Source: Halovenus carboxidivorans (GTDB lineage Archaea > Halobacteriota > Halobacteria > Halobacteriales > Haloarculaceae). Taken from it: a stretch of 64,000 bases of DNA. The position numbers and the translations under genes are program-made. Numbering within the stretch: the first letter of the stretch is position 1; each line of letters starts with the position of its first letter. This document shows, piece after piece, positions 44,737-52,457 of the stretch. Below the pieces are notes generated by a model. The model ran no database searches. It saw nothing but the letters and a program-made list of their open reading frames with translations, and was not told the DNA's origin. The stretch spans positions 705,345 through 769,344 of the forward strand of contig NZ_WUUT01000001.1 in assembly GCF_009831575.1 (NCBI RefSeq). The letters are read 5' to 3'.

Positions 44737-45497
44737 AACTCCGGGATGACGGCGTTACGAAACCGATCAGCGACGGTCCCTTCCTCGCCGTCTCGGACGG
44801 TCAGCGAGTCCGTCGCGTTCCGATAGGACCGGGCTGCCTCCGATTCGGGAGCGTATGCGAGAAGCGGCTGACTCGCCCGCCTCGCCTCTCTGACCTCCTC
44901 ACTTTCCGGGATACTCGCCAAGATTTCACCCTCGAAGTACTGCTGTGCCTTGTCGCTGACGCGGTCGATCCCCTCGTCCTGCGTGACCCGGTTGAACAGC
45001 ACGCCGGCGATTCCGGTTCCGTACGTCGTCGCGTACTCCTGCACCTTGAGTCCGTCCGAGATTGCCGGAATTGTCGGCTGCACGACGATCACGACCCGAT
45101 CAGCGAGGACGATTGGCAACACCGCGCTCCGACTGCCGAGCGTCGCTGCCGAGTCGAGTAAGATCACGTCGGTCTGTTCTGCGACCGTCGCGACGACCTC
45201 ACGAAGCCGCGCGGGATCTGCCTCCCGGAAACCCGACAGCGACGTCCCGCAGGGAATCACGTCCATCCCGAACCGCTCGTAGATCGCCGCCTCGACCGGT
45301 TCGTCCCCGCCCAGAACCTCGTGAAGGGTCGTCTCTCGGTCGGACAGGCCGGTGTGAAAGAGTAGGTTCGCCATGCCGGTATCCGCGTCGATCACCGTCA
45401 CGTCGTAGTCGTCGGCCAGAGCCATCCCGAGTGCCAGCGTGCTCGTCGTCTTCCCGGTTCCGCCCTTGCCGCTGGCCACAGCGAACACCTCTACCAT
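44733..45497 (-). CDS. MinD/ParA-like P-loop ATPase
   Basis: 254 residues from ATG 45497 (MVEVFAVASGKGGTGKTT); 12 upstream codons are open but unlike the family. The deviant Walker A KGGTGKTT, switch I DADTGMANL and switch II LLDSAATLG are present. MinD-like proteins dimerise with ATP and position cellular structures; haloarchaea have several MinD paralogues that place the archaellum, chemoreceptors or pili. The adjacent pilus operon suggests a link, which is an inference. The final helix (VADRFRNAVIP) may be amphipathic and membrane-binding. Confidence 0.9.
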   Translation of the reverse strand: MVEVFAVASGKGGTGKTTSTLALGMALADDYDVTVIDADTGMANLLFHTGLSDRETTLHEVLGGDEPVEAAIYERFGMDVIPCGTSLSGFREADPARLREVVATVAEQTDVILLDSAATLGSRSAVLPIVLADRVVIVVQPTIPAISDGLKVQEYATTYGTGIAGVLFNRVTQDEGIDRVSDKAQQYFEGEILASIPESEEVREARRASQPLLAYAPESEAARSYRNATDSLTVRDGEEGTVADRFRNAVIPEL

Positions 45498-45634
45498 ACA
45501 CCCAGAGGTGTGCCTGTATCCACATATAAACACTCGGATTCACTCGGTAGTTAGTCAACTGGCCTTCCCGATAAAATGAAAATCGCACCCGCAACCGTGG
45601 CCGACCCGTGCGGGTACGGTGGTCGGGTGGTCCG

Positions 45635-45802
45635 TCACTCCTGGACCCATCTGGAGCAACGGATGTCGAAACTCCCACAGACAGGGCAACTGTGATGCTG
45701 GACCTCGAATCCTGTCTCGCAGGCGAGACAGACGTAGGGCTGAGGCTTCTCCGCCTGTCTCGACAGCCCTGACATCTCTTTTGCCCTATCGATGACGCCC
45801 AT
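45635..45802 (-). CDS. Small zinc-ribbon protein, 55 residues
   Basis: Start ATG 45802 (MGVIDRAKEMSGLSR); an upstream open stretch of 12 codons has no similarity. Zinc knuckles CLAC and CPVCGS are spaced 15 residues, with a further Cys near the end (IRCSRW). A haloarchaeal small zinc-finger protein, upstream of the MinD pair on the same strand. Confidence 0.75.
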   Translation of the reverse strand: MGVIDRAKEMSGLSRQAEKPQPYVCLACETGFEVQHHSCPVCGSFDIRCSRWVQE

Positions 45803-46610
45803 CACGACCACACCAGCACCGTGGGGTTGAACGGGCATAAAAAGGTGAGATAGTTTACGTCATTTTTTGGCCCTGCCGTCTGGCGATCTTCCGGATTCAG
45901 GACAGGCGTTCACACTGTCTACTGCGCCTCGAACACGACTCCGGGAACGGTCCAGCCTCGATCTATTCTCTCGCGGACCGATTTATATGAGAATATACGA
46001 CCATTGATCGGTTTCAGCCGCGGCTCGGACGTAGAGTAATAAAATATATTATGTGTCTGGTGCTTGACTAACACGTTGACTATCCGAGACATCTATGACA
46101 TATATGAAAACGTATGTGTTTAGCAGTATCTTGTTTTCCGTGGTCGGATAGTGACTCCGGTGACGGGCCGACGCGAACCGCCACCATCGACGCGCCCAGG
46201 ACCTGCCGACCAGCGGTGGATTCGCGAACCCGAGTAGAGTCTGCACACGCGCCAGCGGCCCGGCGGTGGCCCATGGACCAGTAGTTCCCCCTTCGAGGGT
46301 AGTGAGTCACTCGTGGAGGTAGGTGTCACCCGTGACCAGTGTACCGACACCGCTCGCGCGCGGGTGCTCCGATAGGACACCTTCTGGTGCAGCAGCCGAA
46401 CTCGTTCCCCTCGAAACCGGGGTAATCTCACCTGCGGTTATCTCGCTCCGCTCCCATTTCATTCTGTAACATCACTCGCGAGCACACGACTCGTCTGCTC
46501 GAACCTGTGTGGACTTGTCAGTTGTCACGTTCGTCCGACAGAACACATCTGTCCTCCCCGGTCGAATGCATAATGGTTAAGTCGCATAGCCATCCTACAC
46601 TCTGATGCGA
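45803..46610. other. 808 bp without a supportable gene
   Basis: The flanks (45840-46140 and 46440-46600) are AT-rich, while the centre (about 46150-46440) is very GC-rich with short inverted repeats such as cccttcgaggg (46290-46300). Several short open frames run on the minus strand through the centre but have no recognisable start, motif or conservation. I find no RNase P or SRP RNA signature. The stretch could be a decayed gene or an unannotated RNA. Confidence 0.5.
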
Positions 46611-46684
46611 CCGCCCTTAGCTCAGACTGGTAGAGCAGTCGACTGTAGATCGACTTGTCCCCCGTTCAAATCGGGGAGGGCGGA
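46611..46684 (+). tRNA. tRNA-Tyr, anticodon GTA
   Basis: 74 nt including the discriminator A, no intron and no encoded CCA. The acceptor stem CCGCCCT/AGGGCGG has the C1-G72 pair that identifies archaeal tRNA-Tyr. The D arm GCTC...GAGC, anticodon arm GTCGA-CTGTAGA-TCGAC and T arm CCCCG-TTCAAAT-CGGGG are all intact. An AT-rich promoter-like string (gcataatggttaag) lies about 30-45 nt upstream. Confidence 0.97.
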
Positions 46685-46747
46685 CTGCTTCTCCACGGAC
46701 CATCACGGTGAGCGGCAAGCAGGTCGAATCGGGGAGTTCACACCGGA

Positions 46748-46765
46748 GTCTGACGCCTGTCAGAC
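46748..46765 (+). promoter_or_regulatory. 18-bp palindrome upstream of cdrL
   Basis: gtctgac-gcct-gtcagac is perfect over 7-bp arms. It lies just upstream of a TATA-like ttgaaataggta (about 46776-46787) that would serve cdrL (ATG 46813). The size and the outer GTC/GAC resemble the palindrome at the cdrS promoter (47539-47556). It is a candidate site for CdrL or CdrS autoregulation. Confidence 0.5.
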
Positions 46766-46812
46766 ATCCAGGGAAGATTGAAATAGGTAGGGTGAATACC
46801 TCCGACAACTCG

Positions 46813-47436
46813 ATGAGCAAGATCACGTTCCGGGCTGACGACGAGCTCATCACACAACTCGAGGAGTTCGACGCCTCGAAAAGTGAAGTCATGCGTCGAG
46901 CGCTTCGGGAGTATCTCGAAACCCACGGCGACGACGAGACTGTCGTGACCGAGCCCACCGACGACTCCGACGGCTCCGAGGACTCTCCCGAGGGGAGCCT
47001 CGACGACTTGGTCGCTGACCGCGTCGATGCGATCATCGCAGACCGGCTCGATAACGTGTTTACGCCCGCGCAGCCACAGGACGTGAACGTAAACATCTCC
47101 GTAGAGGGCCAAGCTGCGCCGCGTAGCCCTGATCCCGACGCGGAGGTAAACACATCCGTGGAGTCGTCACACGCCTCGTCAAACGATGTGTCACACGAGG
47201 CCGCCGAGAGTAAGACGGGTGTAGACGACACCGAAAACGCGCGTGTACAACACAGTACGACGTGCGCCAAATGCGGCGAAAATGTAGAGCCCTCCCACGT
47301 TTACTGCCCGAACTGCGGTGAGAAAACATCCCACCGAGTGTTCTGCGAATGCGGTGACGAGATCAGATCTGACTGGTCGCACTGCCCCAGTTGTGGCAGG
47401 CGAACCCCCGCAGCAGACGTTCTTGATCAATCATGA
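46813..47436 (+). CDS. cdrL: RHH regulator with C-terminal double zinc ribbon (CdrL)
   Basis: 207 residues from ATG 46813; 35 further codons are open upstream without family similarity. Residues 1-45 form a CopG/ribbon-helix-helix DNA-binding domain (MSKITFRADDELITQLEEFD then SKSEVMRRALREYL). A long acidic linker follows. Residues about 155-200 carry four CxxC/CxC-type knuckles (CAKC, CPNC, CECG, CPSC), two zinc ribbons. In haloarchaea a long RHH protein, CdrL, is encoded beside cdrS-ftsZ2 and controls that operon; the position here matches. The linker DNA contains repeated gtaaac strings like those in the downstream intergenic region. Confidence 0.85.
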   Translation: MSKITFRADDELITQLEEFDASKSEVMRRALREYLETHGDDETVVTEPTDDSDGSEDSPEGSLDDLVADRVDAIIADRLDNVFTPAQPQDVNVNISVEGQAAPRSPDPDAEVNTSVESSHASSNDVSHEAAESKTGVDDTENARVQHSTTCAKCGENVEPSHVYCPNCGEKTSHRVFCECGDEIRSDWSHCPSCGRRTPAADVLDQS

Positions 47437-47462
47437 ACGCCTGTAAACGCACGGTAGAGGCT

Positions 47463-47647
47463 GTTTACTCGGGTAAACGCTCGAATGTCTTACGCTGACC
47501 GGTACTTTTATTACCTTCTGGTCTGTGGTTAGGTTTGCGTAAGACGGTCGTCTTACACAGTATGGGTCGTCGTGTGCGGCCCGCCGCATTCAGGCGGTTT
47601 CGCTGTGTAAGACGGGTGGGCGGGCCGTAAACTCCGCCCCGTCTTAC
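47463..47647 (+). promoter_or_regulatory. cdrS-ftsZ2 promoter with several palindromic operator candidates
   Basis: Between cdrL and cdrS are gtttac-tcgg-gtaaac (47463-47478), a single gtcttac (47487-47493), a TATA-like cttttatta (47505-47513), the perfect palindrome gtaagacg-gt-cgtcttac (47539-47556), and a larger inverted repeat starting gtaagacggg (47607) and ending ccccgtcttac (47647). The perfect palindrome is 26-43 nt after the TATA box and so covers the expected transcription start. The layout suggests repression or autoregulation by RHH proteins. The long leader (about 120 nt) containing the last hairpin is unusual for haloarchaea. Confidence 0.7.
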
Positions 47648-47667
47648 CACAGGGGAAACTAACAACC

Positions 47668-47880
47668 ATGGAGCGTGTGACACTGCGGATTCCGAAACAG
47701 CAGATCGAAGAGGTAGAGCAGATGGTCGAAACCGGCGAGTATCCGAACCGGAGCGAGGCGATTCGCTCGGCGGTGCGAGAGATGCTCGCAGAGCAGGAGA
47801 CCGGCAAGGAACGACCGTCGGAAAAACGCAAACGGCGCAACAGCCAGCGGAAGAAAGACCGCTCGTGGGCGAAGGTGTAA
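47668..47880 (+). CDS. cdrS: CdrS, small ribbon-helix-helix cell-division regulator
   Basis: 70 residues. The RHH fold is [20 protein letters not shown] then [19 protein letters not shown]; a very basic tail ([18 protein letters not shown]) follows. In Halobacterium and Haloferax, CdrS is a short RHH transcription factor cotranscribed with ftsZ2 that controls division genes. Here its stop is 2 bp before the ftsZ2 start, so one transcript is certain. Confidence 0.93.
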   Translation: MERVTLRIPKQQIEEVEQMVETGEYPNRSEAIRSAVREMLAEQETGKERPSEKRKRRNSQRKKDRSWAKV

Positions 47881-47882
47881 CG

Positions 47883-49070
47883 ATGCAGGATATCGTTAAC
47901 GAGGCCCTCGAACGCGACGAGCAGGAACAACAGCAGATGGACGACGTCGACGGCTTCGGCGATCCGCGGATCGTCATCGTCGGCGCGGGTGGCGCTGGCA
48001 ACAACACCGTCAACCGACTGTACAACATCGGTGTCGACGGCGCCGAAACCATCGCGATCAACACCGACAAACAGCACCTGAAGATGATCGAAGCCGACAC
48101 GAAGATCCTCGTCGGCAAATCCCTGACCAACGGCCTCGGTGCTGGTGGCGACCCGTCGATGGGCGAGCGTGCCACCGAGATGGCTCAGGGGACGATCAAG
48201 GAAGTCCTCGGTGACGCCGATCTGGTCTTCGTCACCGCGGGCATGGGCGGCGGAACCGGGACCGGTGCCGCGCCGGTCGTCTCGAAGATCGCAAAGGAAC
48301 AGGGTGCCATCGTCGTCGGGATGGTTTCGACGCCGTTCAACGTCGAACGCGCCCGGACGGTCAAAGCCGAGGAAGGACTCGAACGGCTCCGGGACGAAGC
48401 CGATTCGATCATCGTGCTCGACAACAATCGGCTGCTCGATTACGTCCCGAACCTGCCGATTGGCAAGGCCTTCTCGGTGATGGACCAGATCATCGCCGAG
48501 ACGGTCAAGGGGATCTCCGAGACGATCACCCAGCCGTCGCTGATCAACCTCGACTACGCGGATATGACCTCGATCATGAACCAGGGCGGTGTCGCGGTGA
48601 TGCTGGTCGGGGAGACACAGGACAAGAACAAGACCGAGGAGGTCGTCAAGGATGCGATGAACCACCCGTTGCTGGATGTCGACTACCGCGGCGCGAGCGG
48701 CGGACTGGTCCACATCACCGGCGGTCCCGATCTCACGCTGCAGGAGGCCGAGGGGATCGCCCAGAACATCACCGACCGCCTCGAAGCGAGCGCGAACGTC
48801 ATCTGGGGCGCCCGAATCCAGGAGGAGTACAAGGGCAAGGTGCGGGTCATGGCGATCATGACCGGCGTCAAAAGCGCCCAGGTGCTCGGTCCGACGACCC
48901 AGAAACAGGCGGACAAGTCCCGCCAGGCGATCCAGGGCGTCGACGAGAACGACGACGCTTTCGACGCGGCCAACAACTTCCAGCAGTCCAACCAGGAGTT
49001 CGGTGAGACTGACGGCGGCCGCGAAGAAGTGGAGACGAAAAACGGACTCGACGTCGTCCGGACCGAGTAA
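47883..49070 (+). CDS. ftsZ2: Cell division GTPase FtsZ2
   Basis: 395 residues from ATG 47883. The tubulin/FtsZ GTP-binding set is complete: [19 protein letters not shown], the signature [14 protein letters not shown], and the T7 loop segment [11 protein letters not shown]. The N-terminal [20 protein letters not shown] and [10 protein letters not shown] are typical of FtsZ2 rather than FtsZ1, as is cotranscription with cdrS. In haloarchaea FtsZ2 constricts the division ring assembled on FtsZ1 and SepF. An acidic Gln-rich tail of about 50 residues ends the protein. A T-rich terminator follows. Confidence 0.97.
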   Translation: MQDIVNEALERDEQEQQQMDDVDGFGDPRIVIVGAGGAGNNTVNRLYNIGVDGAETIAINTDKQHLKMIEADTKILVGKSLTNGLGAGGDPSMGERATEMAQGTIKEVLGDADLVFVTAGMGGGTGTGAAPVVSKIAKEQGAIVVGMVSTPFNVERARTVKAEEGLERLRDEADSIIVLDNNRLLDYVPNLPIGKAFSVMDQIIAETVKGISETITQPSLINLDYADMTSIMNQGGVAVMLVGETQDKNKTEEVVKDAMNHPLLDVDYRGASGGLVHITGGPDLTLQEAEGIAQNITDRLEASANVIWGARIQEEYKGKVRVMAIMTGVKSAQVLGPTTQKQADKSRQAIQGVDENDDAFDAANNFQQSNQEFGETDGGREEVETKNGLDVVRTE

Positions 49071-49094
49071 CGGTCCCGTCGTCTTCGGTCGGTA

Positions 49095-49107
49095 TTTTCC
49101 GTTTTTT
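49095..49107 (+). terminator. T-rich terminator after ftsZ2
   Basis: ttttccgtttttt, 25 nt downstream of the ftsZ2 stop, preceded by GC-rich sequence. Two T-runs in a row are the usual archaeal termination signal. Confidence 0.55.
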
Positions 49108-49229
49108 CACTGCCCGACAGTGTGGCAACTCTTCGTCGCGGCGTCTCTGACGACGGACACACAGCTGTCTGACGATGTCGACACACCGTGAGACAAGCGC
49201 CAGAGAGTCAGTCGGGGTTCGAGCGTCGA

Positions 49230-50210
49230 TCAGACCGCTTCGAGCGTTTCAAGCAGATCGCACTTTCGACAGAACTCCCCGGTCGTCGGACTGCCGCAGT
49301 TGTCGCACTCGTCGAGATCGGGCGTCCCGTCTCGGTACTCCGCCGACGCCAGTCCGGCGAGTTCCTCGTAGCCGGACATGATCGAGTGCCGCGTGCCGGG
49401 ATGTCTCTCTTCGAGTTCGTACAGTAGTTCCTGTACCTCCCCACGGAAGGCTTCGTCCGCGTGGGGACACTCCGTCATGTGCGCGGGAAGATCCTGCAGG
49501 TGTGCGTACAGCGCGACCTCTTTCTCGGGAATATCTCGCAGCGGTTTTGCACGTGGAATAAAGTCGTCCGACTCCCCCCGCGTTCGGCTCGCGTCGGCCC
49601 CCTCGAACGGGCCGATACTGGAGTCGAACTGTTGTGACATCTTTCTGATATCGCCCTCGAAGAAATTCATCAGCGCCGTCTCGGCTTCGTCATCGAGATT
49701 GTGACCAGTCAGCAGTTTGTCAGCGCCGAACTCCTCGGCGTAGGTGGAGAGGATATCCCGTCGGAAGACCCCGCAGTACGCACAGGCCGCCATATTGTTC
49801 GGATCCTCCTCGACGACGTCGTCCATCTCGACGCCGAACTCCTCGGCGTAGGAGACCGTCTCGTGACGGACGTCCAGGTCGTCGGTCAGTTCCTCGCAGG
49901 CCTCGAGGCTCTTGTCGCGGTACTCGTCGATGCCCTCGTGAATCGACAGCGCGATCAGTTCCACGCGGGGGTCCTTCGCGAAGGTGTCGTGGAGAATCTG
50001 CGTGAGCACTACGCTGTCTTTGCCACCTGAGAGGCCGATCACCCACGTCTCGGGGTCTTCGACGGTCGCGTCGTCGGGAAGCAAGTTGTCCTCGCGAACA
50101 CGACTGCGAACTCGCTTTTCCACCGAGGCACAGAAGTGTTCCTCACACATGTGCAGCCCGGAGTATGCCGCGTGCATGACCGCCTCGCTCGGACACTTAT
50201 CGCACTCCAT
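49230..50210 (-). CDS. ncsA: tRNA 2-thiolation protein NcsA (TtcA/Ncs6 family)
   Basis: 326 residues from ATG 50210 (MECDKCPSEAVMHAAYSG); upstream codons are open but not conserved. The PP-loop SGGKDS is at residues 61-66. Zinc-type cysteines lie at the N-terminus (CDKC, C22, C27) and C-terminus (CDNC, CRKC), and the central CAYCGVFRR and GHNLDDEAET are typical. The enzyme adenylates and thiolates U34 of tRNAs reading purine-ending codons such as Lys; in Haloferax it works with a SAMP ubiquitin-like sulfur carrier. It is a single gene convergent with ftsZ2. Confidence 0.92.
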   Translation of the reverse strand: MECDKCPSEAVMHAAYSGLHMCEEHFCASVEKRVRSRVREDNLLPDDATVEDPETWVIGLSGGKDSVVLTQILHDTFAKDPRVELIALSIHEGIDEYRDKSLEACEELTDDLDVRHETVSYAEEFGVEMDDVVEEDPNNMAACAYCGVFRRDILSTYAEEFGADKLLTGHNLDDEAETALMNFFEGDIRKMSQQFDSSIGPFEGADASRTRGESDDFIPRAKPLRDIPEKEVALYAHLQDLPAHMTECPHADEAFRGEVQELLYELEERHPGTRHSIMSGYEELAGLASAEYRDGTPDLDECDNCGSPTTGEFCRKCDLLETLEAV

Positions 50211-50298
50211 TACCGCGGGGTAATCGACCGCGCCCGTTGACCCTTTCGACTCCCCGCTTTCCATCACCGTTTTGACTCCGTATCCGCTACTGCGCACA

Positions 50299-50952
50299 AT
50301 GGAACAGTGGGACCGAGAGGCGGCCGTCGACCGGGTGGAACGACTCGTTGAGACGGTCGAAGACGAGCAGATGCCGGTGCCAGTCCGGGAAATCTGGGTC
50401 TACGGCGACGTGGCGCTCGGGCTGGATCCGGTCGAACGCCTCGATATCTATCTGACCAAAGACATCCTGCTGCACGACGACGCGGACCGAGAAGCCCACT
50501 TCCGCGAGGAGTACGGCATCGAGAGCGTCGGCAAGACCGTCCGGGCGGAGTGGGCCGAAACCCACCCCGAGTATCTCCGCGCGACCGCCGGCGGTCACGC
50601 CGCCCCCGAGAAGTGTCTGGCGGCGCATCTGCTCGAAGACGACGAGCCGATCCATCTGGAGGTCTGCAACGCCAGTTTCGAGGACAACGTCAGGCAGCGA
50701 CTCCAGGGTGCGCTGGCACGGGAGAACTACGGGGAGATTATCGATCCCCGCGGCGTCTGTCTGTGGATGGAGGGGACTCGTTCGTCCGAAGCCGTCGAGA
50801 AACTCCGCGCCGGCGAGTTCGTCTTTCCGACGCTTCCGGAGGCACTGGAGATGCTCGGTGCGGACGCAGACACCGCCGAGGAGGCCGCCGATGTTCTCGC
50901 GGGCTCTCGTAAGCAACAGGTCGGCAGTTCCGTCCGGGGCGACGTGATCTAA
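50299..50952 (+). CDS. Conserved haloarchaeal protein, unknown function
   Basis: 217 residues from ATG 50299. The start MEQWDREAAVDRVERLVETV and the following VPVREIWVYGDVALGLDPVE and IYLTKDILLHDDADREAHFR recall a nucleotidyltransferase-like fold, but no GS-x10-DxD catalytic motif is intact. Cys-containing ECN-like segment HLEVCNASF and CLWMEGTRSSEA are present. It is divergent from ncsA (88 bp) and convergent with the methyltransferase, overlapping by 4 bp. Confidence 0.75.
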   Translation: MEQWDREAAVDRVERLVETVEDEQMPVPVREIWVYGDVALGLDPVERLDIYLTKDILLHDDADREAHFREEYGIESVGKTVRAEWAETHPEYLRATAGGHAAPEKCLAAHLLEDDEPIHLEVCNASFEDNVRQRLQGALARENYGEIIDPRGVCLWMEGTRSSEAVEKLRAGEFVFPTLPEALEMLGADADTAEEAADVLAGSRKQQVGSSVRGDVI

Positions 50953-51737
50953 TCGACGCGCCCGACAGTGACGTAGAAGGGTACGGTCTCGGTCCGCCGG
51001 TACGTCGCGTCCTGTAGCTGGTCGACCGCTTCGCGGCCGATTGCCCGCCACTGTTCGCGCAGCGCGTCGAACTCCTCGGGTGTGGTATCGCCCGCGAGAA
51101 TCGTTTCCCGGTCGGTGTCGATTCCCGCGCCGCTGGCTTTCCGCCGGATCGATTCCAGCGCCTGTTCGGAGTACGGCGGTTCGGTGACCCGTCTGTGGTC
51201 GTATCGCTCGACGGCGACCACGTCCAGCCCCGCCGCCGCGAACAACTCGCTGGCTTCACCCATCGTCACGTCCGTGTCCACGCCCTCGAAGTACAGCGTC
51301 CGCGCGCGCTCGGCCAGTTCGGATTCCCCGTCGACGGTCGACTCGACCGTGACGGCGCTGTTGTCGGGTTCGATGACCGCGACCAGATCTTCCGAGACAC
51401 GGGCGAACTCCTCGAGTGCCTCGACCGGGTCGGGGAGATTCACCAGCAGCGCCTGACAGACCACGAGATCGAACGCACCCGTCCGGAACGGCAACCGCGT
51501 GGCGTCTCCGAGCGCCCGCGGCGGATCGACGTGCCCGAGCAACTCCCTGTCGGCGTCGACCGCGACTACCTCGCCGCTCGTCTCCGCTCTGAGCACGCGT
51601 GTCAGCTCTCCGGTTCCGGCCCCGACGTCGAGCACTCGCCGGCGCGTATCGAGTCCCAGGTCGGCCAGCGCACTCCGGGAGTCCTCCCACATTCCCGCTC
51701 GGGTCGTCTTCAGATACTCGGCAGTGAACCGGCGCAC
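50949..51737 (-). CDS. Class I SAM-dependent methyltransferase
   Basis: 262 residues, GTG start at 51737. Motif I is VLDVGAGTGELTRVL, motif II VVAVDADRELL, motif IV FDLVVCQALLVNLPDPVEAL. The C-terminal half is variable and should hold the substrate site; no target is evident. The HTH gene lies 33 bp upstream on the same strand, so both are probably cotranscribed. Confidence 0.9.
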   Translation of the reverse strand: MRRFTAEYLKTTRAGMWEDSRSALADLGLDTRRRVLDVGAGTGELTRVLRAETSGEVVAVDADRELLGHVDPPRALGDATRLPFRTGAFDLVVCQALLVNLPDPVEALEEFARVSEDLVAVIEPDNSAVTVESTVDGESELAERARTLYFEGVDTDVTMGEASELFAAAGLDVVAVERYDHRRVTEPPYSEQALESIRRKASGAGIDTDRETILAGDTTPEEFDALREQWRAIGREAVDQLQDATYRRTETVPFYVTVGRVD

Positions 51738-51770
51738 AGCCGTCGTTGGCGGCTGCTCGGTAAAAAAGAT

Positions 51771-52289
51771 TCAGAACAGATCGCGCAGTGAATCCGTCTC
51801 CGCCGCCAGCGCCCTGCTCAGTTCCGCCCCCGGCGCGGCGTCGTCCTCCGCTTCGAGTCCGGCCGCGACCGGTTCGGGGAGATCCGGGCGTGGTGCGTCC
51901 TCGTGGCGTCGGATCCGCTCGGTCTTGGCCGTCTGCTCGTGAACGGCCTGCAACATCGGAATCCCCCGGAGGTACTCGAACCGATCCAGCAGGAGGACGC
52001 CGCGCTCGGTGAATCCGTAGAACGTCCCCGGCAGGTCCCGCCTGTGTCTCCCCTCGTCGAGGTCGTACGTCTCGACCAGCCCGAACTCCTCCAGTTGGCC
52101 TAGCTGATCGAGCACCGCCGACTCGCTTTTCTGCGTGTAGTACGCCAGTTCGGCCAGCGACGGGAGGTGAGCGGGGTGGCCGAGAATCGTCTGGATGATC
52201 CTGTGACGGGTCTCCTGTGCGAACACCGCGTGTAGCTGTCGCTGGCTCTCGAACGGCGAGAGATGCTCTCCGGGCGGGATCTCTTCCAT
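51771..52289 (-). CDS. Winged-helix (ArsR-like) transcriptional regulator
   Basis: 172 residues. Residues about 20-95 form a winged helix: FAQETRHRIIQTILGHP, SLAELAYYTQKSESAVLDQL, FGLVETYDL, with a short wing and FYGFTERGVLLL. The C-terminal 70 residues are acidic and unordered. The strong overlapping palindromes just upstream suggest autoregulation. It heads a two-gene unit with the methyltransferase. Confidence 0.85.
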   Translation of the reverse strand: MEEIPPGEHLSPFESQRQLHAVFAQETRHRIIQTILGHPAHLPSLAELAYYTQKSESAVLDQLGQLEEFGLVETYDLDEGRHRRDLPGTFYGFTERGVLLLDRFEYLRGIPMLQAVHEQTAKTERIRRHEDAPRPDLPEPVAAGLEAEDDAAPGAELSRALAAETDSLRDLF

Positions 52290-52311
52290 ACGTCTCCTCT
52301 CCCGGCCAGCG

Positions 52312-52349
52312 GTTTATACTTTGTCTGTCCAACTTGGACAAACCAAGTT
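52312..52349 (-). promoter_or_regulatory. TATA box and overlapping palindromes of the HTH gene
   Basis: On the minus strand the TATA-like agtataaac (52312-52320) sits about 25-30 nt before the ATG at 52289. Immediately upstream are two overlapping palindromes: gtccaa-c-ttggac (52327-52339, plus strand) and aacttgg-acaaa-ccaagtt (52331-52349). Occupancy would affect TFB/BRE access. A 23-nt near-copy of the second occurs at 43347 at the start of a pilin-like gene. Confidence 0.6.
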
Positions 52350-52457
52350 AACCGGCGAGCATCCTCTGACCGGTCGCCGTGTCGACTCCACGGGGCGTTC
52401 CGTGCCGAGAAACGCGCACGTGGGTTTTTAGATCCTCCTGCCCGTTAGTGTGGGAGG

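Noticed and set aside
46080-46431. Short minus-strand open frames in the gene desert
   Set aside because: No recognisable start context, no motif, Arg/Ser-rich composition unlike haloarchaeal acidic proteins, and several overlapping frames of equal quality.
46150-46440. RNase P RNA or SRP RNA gene in the GC-rich block
   Set aside because: I looked for the GGAAAGUCC and ACAGAA-type conserved regions of RNase P RNA and for the GGUCCGGAAGG-type helix 8 of SRP RNA on both strands and found neither.
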